DNA from: Podochytrium sp. JEL0797
Lineage: Eukaryota; Chytridiomycota; Chytridiomycetes; Chytridiales; Chytriomycetaceae
Assembly (NCBI GenBank): GCA_027596195.1
Contig: JADGJG010000413.1
Location: 1 to 20,715, forward strand
DNA: 20,715 bases
Direction: 5' to 3'
The notes under the pieces are model-generated. The model was not told the origin of the DNA, did not search any database, and saw only the letters and a list, made by a program, of their open reading frames with translations. This document shows positions 1 to 11,000 of this stretch, one piece after another; within the stretch, counting starts at the first letter, position 1, and every line of letters begins with the position of its first letter. The position numbers and the translations under genes are program-made.

Positions 1-33
<33 letters not shown>

Positions 34-243
34 ACAACCTACTTGAATCCAGCCTAGTGGACATTTTTTAACTGAAGCTTGCTTTTTTGTGATTTTAGCC
101 AACACGATTGGAACTATTCTGAGTTCGGCCGGTGTTGTGAGTGTTTTTCCTTGCCCTTGTGAGTGTTGTCCTTTTTCGACGACTAATTACGAAACTCCCC
201 CCAGATTGACGACACCCCCAGTGGATCCCAAACGGCCGTCAAA
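1..243. other. Window edge: poly-C run and 5' leader of the first gene
   Basis: Positions 1-33 are an uninterrupted run of C. The remaining 210 bases hold no convincing coding frame and lie directly upstream of the ATG at 244, so they are most likely promoter and 5' untranslated sequence. A T-rich stretch ending in TTTTAG at about 83-98 looks like a splice acceptor, so a 5'-UTR intron is possible but unproven. I see no clear TATA box. Confidence 0.4.
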
Positions 244-3200
244 ATGTCTGTGCACTACTTTGGAGGCAACAACGCGACCGGTGGAGGTGGGAATTCTGCT
301 GCTCGTGGTGAATCGAACCTCAACAGCATGGCGGGAGTCAATATGAGTCTGGACGAGGAAGACGGGGAGGATGACGATGTGGCTGAATCGTCGGTTGCGC
401 AGGGTGGTGCGGTTGGATTCGGCTTGACGGGTTCGACTGGGTTGGGGGCTGGGAGTAATGAGTTTGTGGAGGCGGTTGAGGTGCAAGTTGGTTAGTATTG
501 TTTTTCGGGGAAGGGGGTGTGGGCAAGCGTTCAAAAACCAAGCTCACACCCACACACACTCTCACCACCACCCAAAAAAAACGCAGAGTCTTCTCGTTCC
601 TCAATGTCGAATCACCGTCCCGCCCCAATCTCATTACATTCCACCGACGCGAACCCCGCGTCCGCGTCCCCCAGCGATGTACTCGTGGGCGACACGCCGC
701 AAGACGAAATGGCAGCCGCACCACGTTCGCAGCGAACTGCGTCTCGCGTGGTGTCCGATTTGCAGCCTTCTCACTCGCTGGTGTCGGTGCGCTCGGTGGA
801 GGTTGGCGGGAAGGAGGCGGGGAGTGGTGGTGGTTCCAAGTCTTCCAAGAGGAAAAAGAAGGCGCCTCCTTTGTCTCCTGTGACTGAGAGTCTTGACGTG
901 GCGGTGGTGGAGAGTGTGGAGGTTGTGGAGGATCGTAGTGGGGTGGTGGCGGTGCATCCGTTGACGCCGAAAGCGGGGGGCGGGTTGGGGAAAGGGGGGA
1001 AGAAGACGGGGGGTGCCATGAAGCCGGAGGTGGCGAAGGTGGCGGTTGAAAAGGAAGGAGGGAAGGGTGGGAAGGAGGAGGTTGTTGTTGTGAAGCGAGG
1101 TAAAGGGAGACCGCGGAAGAATGCGTCTGCTGCGGGTGCTGCGAAACCGAAGGCGAAGGGAAGGGATAAGGTGGAAGAGATTGAGGATGTGGATGATGAT
1201 GATGAGTTTGTGGGGGGTAGCCCGGACCGCGGGGCGAAAGGCAAGGCAAGGAAGGTAGGTTTTTGATGTTTTTTTTTCGCTGGGGGGGTGTTGGGTGAGA
1301 GTTGCTGATTCGTTTATGATTCTTGGTATGTAGGGGGGTGTGGGTGCGACACGTCGCGGGGCTGGGCTTCAAGTTGCGAAGATGGCCGCGAAGGGCAAGG
1401 TTTGTTGATTTTTTTGATTGCGTGGTTTGGTTCTGTGGCGCAAGAGAGTTGACGCGGTAGTTTGGACAAGGGATCTTCGGCGGGAGCGCAAAAGAAGGCC
1501 GAAGCAGCGGCTGCGGCGGAAACTCAAAAGAAGGCCAAAGCTGCCCAAGCACAGGAAAAGGTGGAAACCGACGTCTCTACCCGCAACAACCCCCTTCGTG
1601 CGAGCAAGAGACCTACAGTTGTTGGCTTCATTTCCCAGACCACGACGATTCCTGTTCGTGGCGAGGCGGAGAATTCTCCCGGTTTCGATGCGCCTTGTGT
1701 GGAACAGCAACCCGTGGCGGTGGAGCGACCCAGTCCAGACGAGGATTCGAGCACCAAGCAGAAAACTCCCCGCGCCGCCGCCTCCGCCGCCAAACAACCC
1801 GGCGCCAGGAAGCTGTCTGTTCATGGCGAATTTGTTGTTCCGGAGTTTGAATCATCCAGCAGTGCGAGAAAGACGAGCGCTGGTGTCGCTGCTGTTGGCT
1901 CTGGGGCTTTGTGTGTTGATGGGAATTCGCCCGTTGTGAGGAAACTGGATATCGCTGCAGCAGCCGCGGTGGCGGGTGACGGTTTGACGACGAAAGTTGT
2001 CAACGAAACTCGCGCGTTGCCTGCGGGTGTCGAATCACTCGACGAGACGGAAAATCCTGATATCGCCTCGCCTCCTCAGCAAGTGGTTGCCACGACCCCA
2101 AAACTCAGGTCCGCAGCCAAGAAGCAGTCTGGATCCACTGCCAAGAAGCCTTCCTCCGGCGCTGAGTCCAGATTTCAGAAACCTGGTCCCGCTTCGTCTG
2201 TTAGCAAAAACAACCGAGTCGGCCGCACCCCGTCGCGTGCAACCGCGGAACCGCCGCGTGAAGCTCAAGTCGCGTCGGAATTGTCCAAGCGCGTGGAATC
2301 CACGTTGGAGCTCGATGTGGATCATCCGGCGCCTCGAACCGGTGTCTCACTGACTGCGAGTGGTGGTCGTCGCGGTAGAGAGAACCCGTCGTCGGACGAA
2401 TCCGTGCTCGAGACCCCGTCTCGTGCGTCACAGCCGTCTGCTCCTGTGGTGACCACCCTGAGAAGCCATCGTGTCGACAACGGGGACCCTCACGAGGGGG
2501 ATTTGGCTGGCGTTTTGGCAAGTGGGAGAAAGCGCAACGGAGTCGAGCCTGATGGAGATGCAGCAGCTGTGAGCGCGAAAAAGTCCAAATCGGTGAACGG
2601 GTTGGGACCGCAAGAGTCGTTGAGAGGGATGGGGAGCTCGAGAAAGCGGACGGAGTCTGTGGTTTATTCTCACGACGACCATGCCAAGACTGTGGCGCTT
2701 TCATCACGCCGAAGGGGTGATGAGGACGATGGCGATGATATGATGATGGCGCGTGGGAGCGGTGGTGAAGGGATGCAGTATGTCGATGAAGAGTTTGAGC
2801 CGTATGAGAGTGTTGTGGCGGAGGGATCAAGTCGTGGGTTCAACGGGGGAGATGCGGGTTCTGCTGTTGGGCCAAGGGGAATGACAAGTATGGTGCAGCC
2901 AAAGAGACGCGAGTCCCGCTCCGATGCAGCCCCTTCGGAGAAGCACGCGCACGATCAACCACCGTGAGTTGCACACCGTCCATCAATTTTCTTCACACTT
3001 CTAAACTCCTTATGAATTATTTAGGGGTGTGATTTCGTATGCATCTTTCATGACGGAGGAGATTATCACCGCGGTGTGTTGTTGTTTTGGCACGAATACC
3101 ATGTGCGATTTTGATGCATTTCTTGCCCAACAGAGCCCCAGATCCGTGGTCATGACGAGAAAGCTAGAAATGGAAATGAACCGTGATAATTGTAAGTGTC

Positions 3201-3800
3201 GATACTGCGATTCTGATTTGCGTCAAACTCGGATCCGCTGAACAGAAAAACAACAGCGGTCAGAAAGCGCACGTATTCGCAGAGTTTCCAGGAGGATCAG
3301 CTCCAATCCCAAGCCGATTCCGAACCAGTTTCCTCTGTCCCTTCAGAAGAAAGCCTACCCCCCGAACCCAGGCACACCCCCAAGAAGGTCAAGAGAGACG
3401 GATTCTTTGACGTTGTTTCGAATGTGCTGGAAAGGGTGAGGACATCCTTGCCATGCTCTATTTGTTTTTATGTGCGGTTGCTATATGCTTTTTTTGGTTT
3501 TAGAAAGTGGAATCGTTCAAGCGCGTCGTTTGCGAGAACTGGACGAAGCGTGCGATCGCAGGTTTGAGCGTGGGGTTGGGCGACAGGGTCAACAAGGAAA
3601 TGAGTGACAGAATCGATTTGATTGAGGGGGCTCGCTCGAATGGCGCAGGTTGGGGATTCAAACCGTTGTCGATTCTGGCGATTTCTTCCAAGGTTTGTTG
3701 TGCCGTCGTTTTTTTGTTTCATTCGATTCTCAACTCACATCCTCGCATCATTTGTGTGATACAGTTGGAGGCTGAGATGTCTGCATTGCTTAAGGAATGA
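244..3800 (+). CDS. Large low-complexity, basic/acidic AT-hook protein, probably nuclear; function unknown
   Basis: I do not recognise this gene. My model has nine exons: 244-490, 587-1254, 1334-1399, 1471-2963, 3025-3073, 3134-3191, 3257-3435, 3504-3692 and 3765-3800, giving 994 residues with every phase matching. The start has an A at -3. Residues 1-82 are Gly/Ser-rich with an acidic patch (DEEDGEDDD). A single AT-hook core (GKGRPRK) lies near residues 254-260 and is followed by an acidic run (EDVDDDDEF). Then come long Ala/Lys/Ser-rich disordered stretches with several basic clusters resembling nuclear localisation signals (RKRNG, AKKSKS, SSRKRT, QPKRRES) and a full CDK-type site (HTPKKVKR). 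The last 80 or so residues are different: ordered, probably helical, with GFFDVVSNVLER and ENWTKRAIAGLSVGLGDRV. An AT-hook suggests minor-groove DNA binding, so a chromatin role is a reasonable guess, no more. The exon 3 to exon 4 junction (acceptor at 1470) is the weakest call. The gene is tail-to-tail with the dehydratase. Confidence 0.72.
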
Positions 3801-3837
3801 CTGTTGTTGTTGATTTTTCTTTACTTTGCTCATTTGA

Positions 3838-3848
3838 TTTATTTTATT
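3838..3848 (-). terminator. Polyadenylation signal pair for GDP-mannose dehydratase
   Basis: On the minus strand two overlapping AATAAA hexamers (3843-3848 and 3838-3843) begin about 14 nt after the dehydratase stop codon. They are the only canonical signals in the 62-bp gap. Cleavage 10-30 nt further on would fall at or inside the last exon of the oppositely oriented AT-hook gene. Confidence 0.6.
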
Positions 3849-3862
3849 GCTTTGGAATTCAA

Positions 3863-5597
<1,735 letters not shown>

Positions 5598-5653
5598 TTT
5601 GTGGATTTGGGCACGATTTTGGAAACGGAATTTTCCGAAAACCCCCGCCCGCG
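5598..5653. promoter_or_regulatory. 56-bp divergent promoter between dehydratase and cyclin
   Basis: Only 56 bp separate the two opposed start codons, so this segment together with the 5' ends of both genes must hold both promoters. It contains an inverted repeat CGGAA-TT-TTCCG (5626-5637) inside the string ACGGAATTTTCCGAAA, a plausible site for a dimeric regulator, and a C-rich stretch ACCCCCGCCCGCG next to the cyclin start. There is no TATA box. If the cyclin starts at one of its later in-frame ATGs (5684 or 5687), the gap widens to about 86-89 bp. Confidence 0.6.
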
Positions 5654-6611
5654 ATGTCGTCTTCAACTCCCTTGCCCCAGAGCATGATGACACCTCAGGG
5701 ACGGACGGTTCTTCCACCCGAGTTTGACAACTGCCCTCTTGAAGCCATCCTTGTGATGATTATAGAGATGCTCGGTAAGGAAGCTTGTGAGTCACTCATC
5801 ATTGCTGATCCTCGCCCCTCCCTGCCCCAACCCTCAGAGCGGCTGCTTGTGCATAACGACAACATTCCATTAAGCCACGCCAATCTTACCCGGTTTCACT
5901 CGCGGGCTGTGCCTGGGTAGGTTGTGAGTTCTTCAGGGCCTTGTTTTCTGAAATCGGTTTTATTGTTCCTCTAGCATCTCGGTATCCGATTATGTTCGAA
6001 GAATTGTGAAATACGCATCGATTGAAAAGGCGGTGGTTTTATTGCTGCTCATTTACGTCGACAGGTGTGTTTTTGAGCCCAGTGGCCCACACCTCGCCCC
6101 CCGCCTCTCCCCAACCCCACTGCCCGCCGCGAACATACAGTAATACTATGCATGCAATACGTCGTACTGTTTGTGTGCCTGTCGGATAGACGAATGAGAA
6201 AAATGATAACGAAAATGCTGAATGGAATTTCGTGCTGAGTCACGCCCTCGAACCTCCAACGAACCCCCCCGATCTGCAAATCGATCTGCATATCGAGTCG
6301 CGAAATACTAACTCCGAGAGTTATTTTCGTTTCACAGAATGTGCGACCTTCACAAAACTTTTACCATTTCGTCCTTGACGTCCCACCGTTTCCTCATCAG
6401 TGCACTCACAGCTGGAAGCAAAGCAGTTTCTGACATTTATTGCACCAATACCCATTTTGCGAAAGTCGGTGGTATCACGCTGCAGGAATTAAATTTGTTG
6501 GAGGTGGAGTTTTGTCAAATGATTCACTGGCGATTGGCGTGCAACCACCAGCTGTTGCAGCAATATTATGTCAGCTTGGTTCGGACGAGTTCGAGATATG
6601 TTGTTGGTTAG
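5654..6611 (+). CDS. Pho80-like cyclin (cyclin P/U family)
   Basis: This is a regulatory subunit of the Pho80/Pcl class, whose known members activate Pho85-type cyclin-dependent kinases in phosphate, nutrient and polarity signalling. Exons are 5654-5774, 5838-5916, 5975-6064 and 6338-6611, giving 187 residues in matching phases. The cyclin box is nearly the whole protein. It includes RFHSRAVPGISVSDYVRRI (about 59-77), VLLLLIYVDR (about 88-97), SLTSHRFLISALTAGSK (about 109-125), and the family hallmark THFAKVGGITLQELNLLEVEF (about 135-155) followed by the helix ending HWRL. The start ATG is the first in frame in a CGATGT context; internal ATGs at 5684/5687 are alternatives. The protein lacks the long extensions of some yeast Pcls. 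It shares a promoter region with the dehydratase, though no functional link between them is known. A G-rich tract begins at the stop codon. Confidence 0.93.
6065..6337 (+). other. Unusually long (273-nt) third intron of the cyclin gene
   Basis: The donor is GTGTGT. A perfect TACTAAC branch site (about 6306-6312) sits 25 nt before the acceptor TTTCACAG. Most introns in this window are 39-96 nt, so this one carries about 200 extra bases. These include a C-rich tract near its 5' end and a weak C/D-box-like pattern (ATGATAA followed by two CTGA). I see no coding frame or convincing RNA gene inside. Confidence 0.8.
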
Positions 6612-7064
6612 GAGGGGGGGTGGGGGGTCATGGGGTCGGACATGGAAAACGCGTGTTTTTTGGCGTGGGACGTTGCTGTTGGAAGAGTTCTCTCATAAAC
6701 ACTTATCATCATATTTGAAGAAGTTGAAGGAGTTGAAGAAGGGAAGTGAGGGATGCGAGTTTCTTTAAATAATGTTATTTTTTTATAGCTCCATGGCCAC
6801 TAAACAACAGTGGCAGAGAAGCTGGCGAAGATCTAGCTTTCTGGAAAACGCGATATTTGAAGTGGCTGCAGGTCCGTCGGGAAGCTGGCAGATTCAGTTG
6901 CGTTGAGTTGAATGAAAAGATGAGAGAAGCGGACAATCATTGTGGGCAGGACAGGTATCAACCAGAGAGTTAATCTTGGCCTAATGGTAAAAATGAAGGA
7001 GTGTGAGTGTGTGGTGTGGGGGGGAGAGAAGGCGTTTTTCTGGCCCCCCTCCAGACACCCAAAA
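6612..7064. other. Intergenic: cyclin 3' region and RPL11 promoter/leader
   Basis: This 453-bp gap has no supportable gene. It opens with a G-rich tract (about 6612-6640). T-rich sequence follows at 6770-6786 (AATAATGTTATTTTTTTATAG), where the cyclin transcript could end. A small hairpin (CCACT, 7-nt loop, AGTGG) lies at about 6797-6813. The last 30 bases before the RPL11 start are pyrimidine-rich (TTTTTCTGGCCCCCCTCC), resembling the pyrimidine-rich leaders of ribosomal protein genes. Confidence 0.5.
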
Positions 7065-7968
7065 ATGGTGAGACCTCGATCGGCCTCCGACCCATCCCCA
7101 CCCCTTCCGAAGGCAGCAACACCGTGACGATTCATAGACCATCAGAGTACCTCTCGGCAGTGCAGGATTCAGCGTTGCTATGTCCTGATGATGGGTTGTT
7201 GGGCTGATGGCGTGAAGTTGGGGACCGGATGCCATGTCGTTGCAAGGCATGCGGTGCGAATCCCACACTACAGATACCAGCAGCTGTGCTGGAGGCCACG
7301 AAACTGCTATCTGCGAATGCGATATTGATTGAATGCGTCATGCATGGTGTTGGATCGCTCCTTAGACCTCGTTTCAACCACTCTTCTCCAAACTCGACGA
7401 TTCCTCTCCGAATACCGCTCTGACCTTCTTTCTCAACTAGGCTGACGAATCCCAGACCCAGAACGTTAACCGTGAATTGAAGCTCGAGAAGCTCTGCCTC
7501 AACATCTGTGTTGGTGAATCTGGTGACAGACTCACCCGTGCCTCCAAGGTGCTCGAGCAGCTTACTGGACAGCAACCCGTCTACTCCAAGGCCCGTTACA
7601 CCGTCCGTACCTTCGGTATCCGTCGTAACGAAAAGATTGCCGTTCACTGCACCGTTCGTGGCCCCAAGGCTGAGGAGATCCTCGAGCGTGGATTGAAGGT
7701 CAAGGAGTACGAGCTCAAGAAGGGCAACTTCTCTGCCACCGGAAACTTCGGATTCGGTATCCAGGAGCACATCGACTTGGGTATCAAGTACGACCCGTCT
7801 ATCGGTATTTACGGAATGGACTTCTACGTCGTCATGGGACGCCCCGGAAACCGTGTTGCCCGCAAGAAGCACTGCCACGGCCGTGTTGGATTCCCCCACA
7901 GACTCACGAAGGAGGAGACCATTGCTTGGTTCAAGAAGAGATTCGACGGTATCGTTCTCAACAAGTAA
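7065..7968 (+). CDS. RPL11: 60S ribosomal protein L11 (uL5)
   Basis: This protein of the large ribosomal subunit central protuberance binds 5S rRNA together with uL18 before joining the pre-60S particle. Exon 1 is the ATG alone (7065-7067), in the context AAAAATG and directly followed by a GTGAGA donor. Exon 2 (7441-7968) begins GCT GAC GAA, so the protein reads M-ADESQTQ... and has 176 residues; yeast and human L11 have 174 and 178. Family signatures are [69 protein letters not shown], and the tail [10 protein letters not shown]. Exon 2 has no in-frame ATG near its start, so the spliced ATG is the only reasonable start. Codon use is strongly biased to C-ending codons, as expected for a very highly expressed gene and unlike its neighbours. 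Confidence 0.98.
7068..7440 (+). other. RPL11: Start-codon intron of RPL11 (373 nt)
   Basis: This is the longest intron in the window. It has donor GTGAGA and acceptor TCAACTAG after a T/C-rich tract, and it falls exactly between the start codon and codon 2. Introns close to the start codon are common in ribosomal protein genes and often affect expression. Part of it reads open on both strands (about 7229-7423 on +), but nothing in those frames looks like a protein. Confidence 0.9.
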
Positions 7969-8089
7969 ATTCGTTGGCGGGATTAGTCAAATATTGCAAC
8001 TGGTTACAGCGAAATAAAAATCAATGTGACAACGTATACTTTTTAACGAGTGGGTGCAATTTGAAGGATAATTGAATAATTGTCGAAAA
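7969..8089. promoter_or_regulatory. RPL11 3' UTR with AATAAA, and the Furry promoter
   Basis: Only 121 bp separate the RPL11 stop from the proposed Furry start on the same strand. A canonical AATAAA (8013-8018) lies 44 nt after the RPL11 stop. The rest is AT-rich (TATACTTTTTAACGAG, AATTGAATAATTG) and must contain the next promoter. The Furry leader can therefore be only some tens of bases long, unless the gene starts further downstream. Confidence 0.55.
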
Positions 8090-11000
8090 ATGGTGATTGC
8101 ATTGTGATTGCTTGTATTGTCCCGCCAGCCTTTAACCTTCCATTTTAGTATCAGAATGCGCATCTAGCGTCCAAGGCCATAGAAGCAGATACTGTGCGTG
8201 TGTTCCCGGTTTCGAGAGTGTCTCCCCATGCAGTGGCGAGCCCAAATTGGGTGGCTGTGTGGCCCGCATGCCCTGCCTGCCCTGGCGCTAACACAGCTAC
8301 ACTTTGCAGGTCTACATCGAGAAGCTCAAGGCCAGCCTGGGCGACATGCATGCGGTGCGTTGAATCTGGCGCGAAACGTCAAACCCGCTTTTCTGATTTC
8401 CTATCACTCTCAGTCGAAGGAATCCGCCGTGCGCGCTGAAAACTACATGCTTGCAGACCAAATCAGGCAGAAGATGCTTGTGCTCGAAGCCCAGCTGGCC
8501 TCGATGGAATTCCAGTTCAACGCCGATATCATCATCAACTCGGTGACCCACTGGCAGATCCAACTCGCCAAATCAATGTCCACGAGACTCGAAGATGTCA
8601 AGGAGTTTGTCCGGGTGAGTGGTTATCTGATTCGAACTGATTCCCTTTCCCGCTTCCTTAATCTAATATGTAAAAAAGGACTGTGGCAACGGATCGTTCC
8701 CTTTGCAAGACCGCGCTCAATTGGACTTTATTGCCTTTATCGAAGTGGTTCCCACAAACTATTACGACTCGCTTATCAAATCGCTTCTCCTTGTGATGCC
8801 AAACGAGGTGCCTGGCGCTCAAAAGTCCCCCTTCGGATGGGAGCACTTCGCTCGCAGAATTCCTCAAATCCAGTCGCTTCACCCCGACAGCATCGAATAT
8901 TTGGTGGGCTTCTTGAATGGATGGCTTTGATTCCGAAGATTCTAATTTGCGATATCCAGCGTTCCGTTGTCGTGCTCGCCATCATTGATGTGGTGATTCG
9001 AATCTCCCACAAATTCAACGAATTTATCATCACGAGAGAAACCCACTCACTGTTTGTGAATCACGCGTTTTCGTACTTTAAAACGGCGTCCTTGCGCCGT
9101 CTGGCGATGGATCACGAGGCCAAGATGTTTGAGAAGATTTCTGTTCGATGGGCCATCATTATCGGGGATCTTTCTCTCATTGGGTACGTTTTTTTGATTC
9201 CGCTGCAATTCGAGTTTCTCATTTTGATTTCTTCAAGACCAACGGGCATCATGAAGCACGTCTTTGCTGCCATTGACCCAGCTCTCAAGCGAACTCCAGA
9301 GGAAATCGTCTTGGTACTCTCGTCCGTCCGATACATTTTCACGCGTCCTGCGCCAGAGCAAGCTGCCGACACCCTGCGGTTGATTCGGGATCTAGTTGCT
9401 CATTTTGAGAGAACGAAGAAAACGGTCGTGCGTCTGGCCATCATTCAGTGTCTGGAAAAGATTGTGCAGCCCATGGATTTTACCGCCAGCGAAGGATTGG
9501 AGCCTTGGGAGTCTCAACTCCACAGAGAGGTGACGAAATCAAAGACATACGATTCTGAGCTCAACTCATACGATTTTTTTTGGCAGATGATGGAGTTGTA
9601 CAAGACTCTGACCAAGTGGGGAAACGCGTCCGAAGATCTGAAGGCGGCAGCGACCCGTGCGTGTATCACGATTCTCACCAACGTGTCATACGAATTCTTT
9701 CAGCCGTCCATGAGCGCTCTCCTCGTCGATCTTGTGAGCAAGCCAAAGATCAAGCCCTTCGTCTACCACAGCGTTCTTCTCATTCTGCGCGGCCGTTTCT
9801 TCTTGGACACCAAAGAGACTGCTTTGAGCAAGCTGCTCGACAAGTTCACGGTGGAGGAGGGGTTTAGTTATTTGTGCAGGCACCCTGGGGAGGAGTCTCA
9901 GCACATTATTTCCGATCGCATTAAGTTCATCGCCGATTCCCTGTTTGTGAGAAGGAAGGAGAGGATTCCGACAGACTGCATTGATGTCGTGATTGAGATT
10001 TTGGTGCAAATGGCTGCTCAGAGGTACCCGCTTCCCTAACAACTTATTATTCTGCGATACTGCGACTAACCCTGGCCTCAGCCTGGATGTGACTGTCAAG
10101 CTCCTGACGTTCCTACTCTCCAACAAGACATTGGAGAACGCCGAAAACTGTTACTTGGCGCTGCGAGCCTTCCGCAACATCATCGACCCGGAGAGTGGGT
10201 TTTTGTCGAACGCGACCTGCAGTCGCGTGGATCCTCATTTTGCTGAAATCATCAACGGAATCCCGTACGAGCTCGATTACAATTTGGTGGCTTTGGTCCA
10301 GTTCTGTGACAGCATTGCCGGTATTTCGGTTTTGGGTATTTCGGGATTGTTGGTCGAGCCCGGCCAAGTCAAAGCGGACGACTCGGTTGCTGCGGTCCTT
10401 GCCGCTGCCAAAGCGTCTGGGAGATTGTCTGTGCTGAACGGGAGCAATATGTCGAACAAGGTGGAGCGAATGTACGCGCGTGGCGACACAGATTTGATTG
10501 CCATGTTGTCCGAGTCAATGGAAACCATGAGCATGCGCAACAGCGTCAACTTCACGAATCTCGACACGTTTTGGAACGCAGGGCCTGCGTTGGAAACCAA
10601 AAAGATTCTCCAAAAAGGTAAGGAGTTGGCCGTCCAAGCTGCGTGTCTCATTCGACGTTACTCCAGAGCTTTCTGCCGAAACCATCGAAGAGCACAACGG
10701 GAAGGTTCACGATGCCGTCCAAGACTGGTACATCAAGTGTGGGCAACCGAAATCCAACGTCAAAAAATTCGCCTTCTCGTCCACGTTGGAATCCAGTGCC
10801 GCTCAACCCGCCTCCGCGATCCCGATCGATCGCACAGGAAGAGACCGCTTCGACTTGATTATCATTCTCCAACTCTTCCGCGAAGTGATTCGGATTCTCC
10901 CCTTCGTTCCACAACCTGAACTAGTTTCTGGGAAGCTGTTTATCGGGCCGTATTTGCTCCACTCGCACCTCGAGCTTGCGCAAGAGACCAGCACTTCGAT

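Noticed and set aside
338..1552. A 404-codon open frame on the minus strand opposite the AT-hook gene
   Set aside because: It is Pro/Ser/His-rich, has no motif, runs through two plus-strand introns and mirrors the G-rich plus-strand coding bias. It is a shadow of the real gene.
7068..7440. Box C/D or H/ACA small nucleolar RNA in the RPL11 intron
   Set aside because: Box-like strings exist but spacing, flanking stem and box C consensus do not fit. I could not assemble a credible structure.
7132..7899. 255-codon open frame on the minus strand over RPL11
   Set aside because: It is the reverse complement of the codon-biased RPL11 exon and has no motifs; RPL11 is unambiguous.
8904..8959. Apparent frameshift in the Furry gene, where two good frames overlap
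   Set aside because: A 56-nt intron with donor GTGGGC, branch-like CTAAT and acceptor TCCAG explains the change of frame exactly. The same GTGGGC donor is used in NAT10 (17222).
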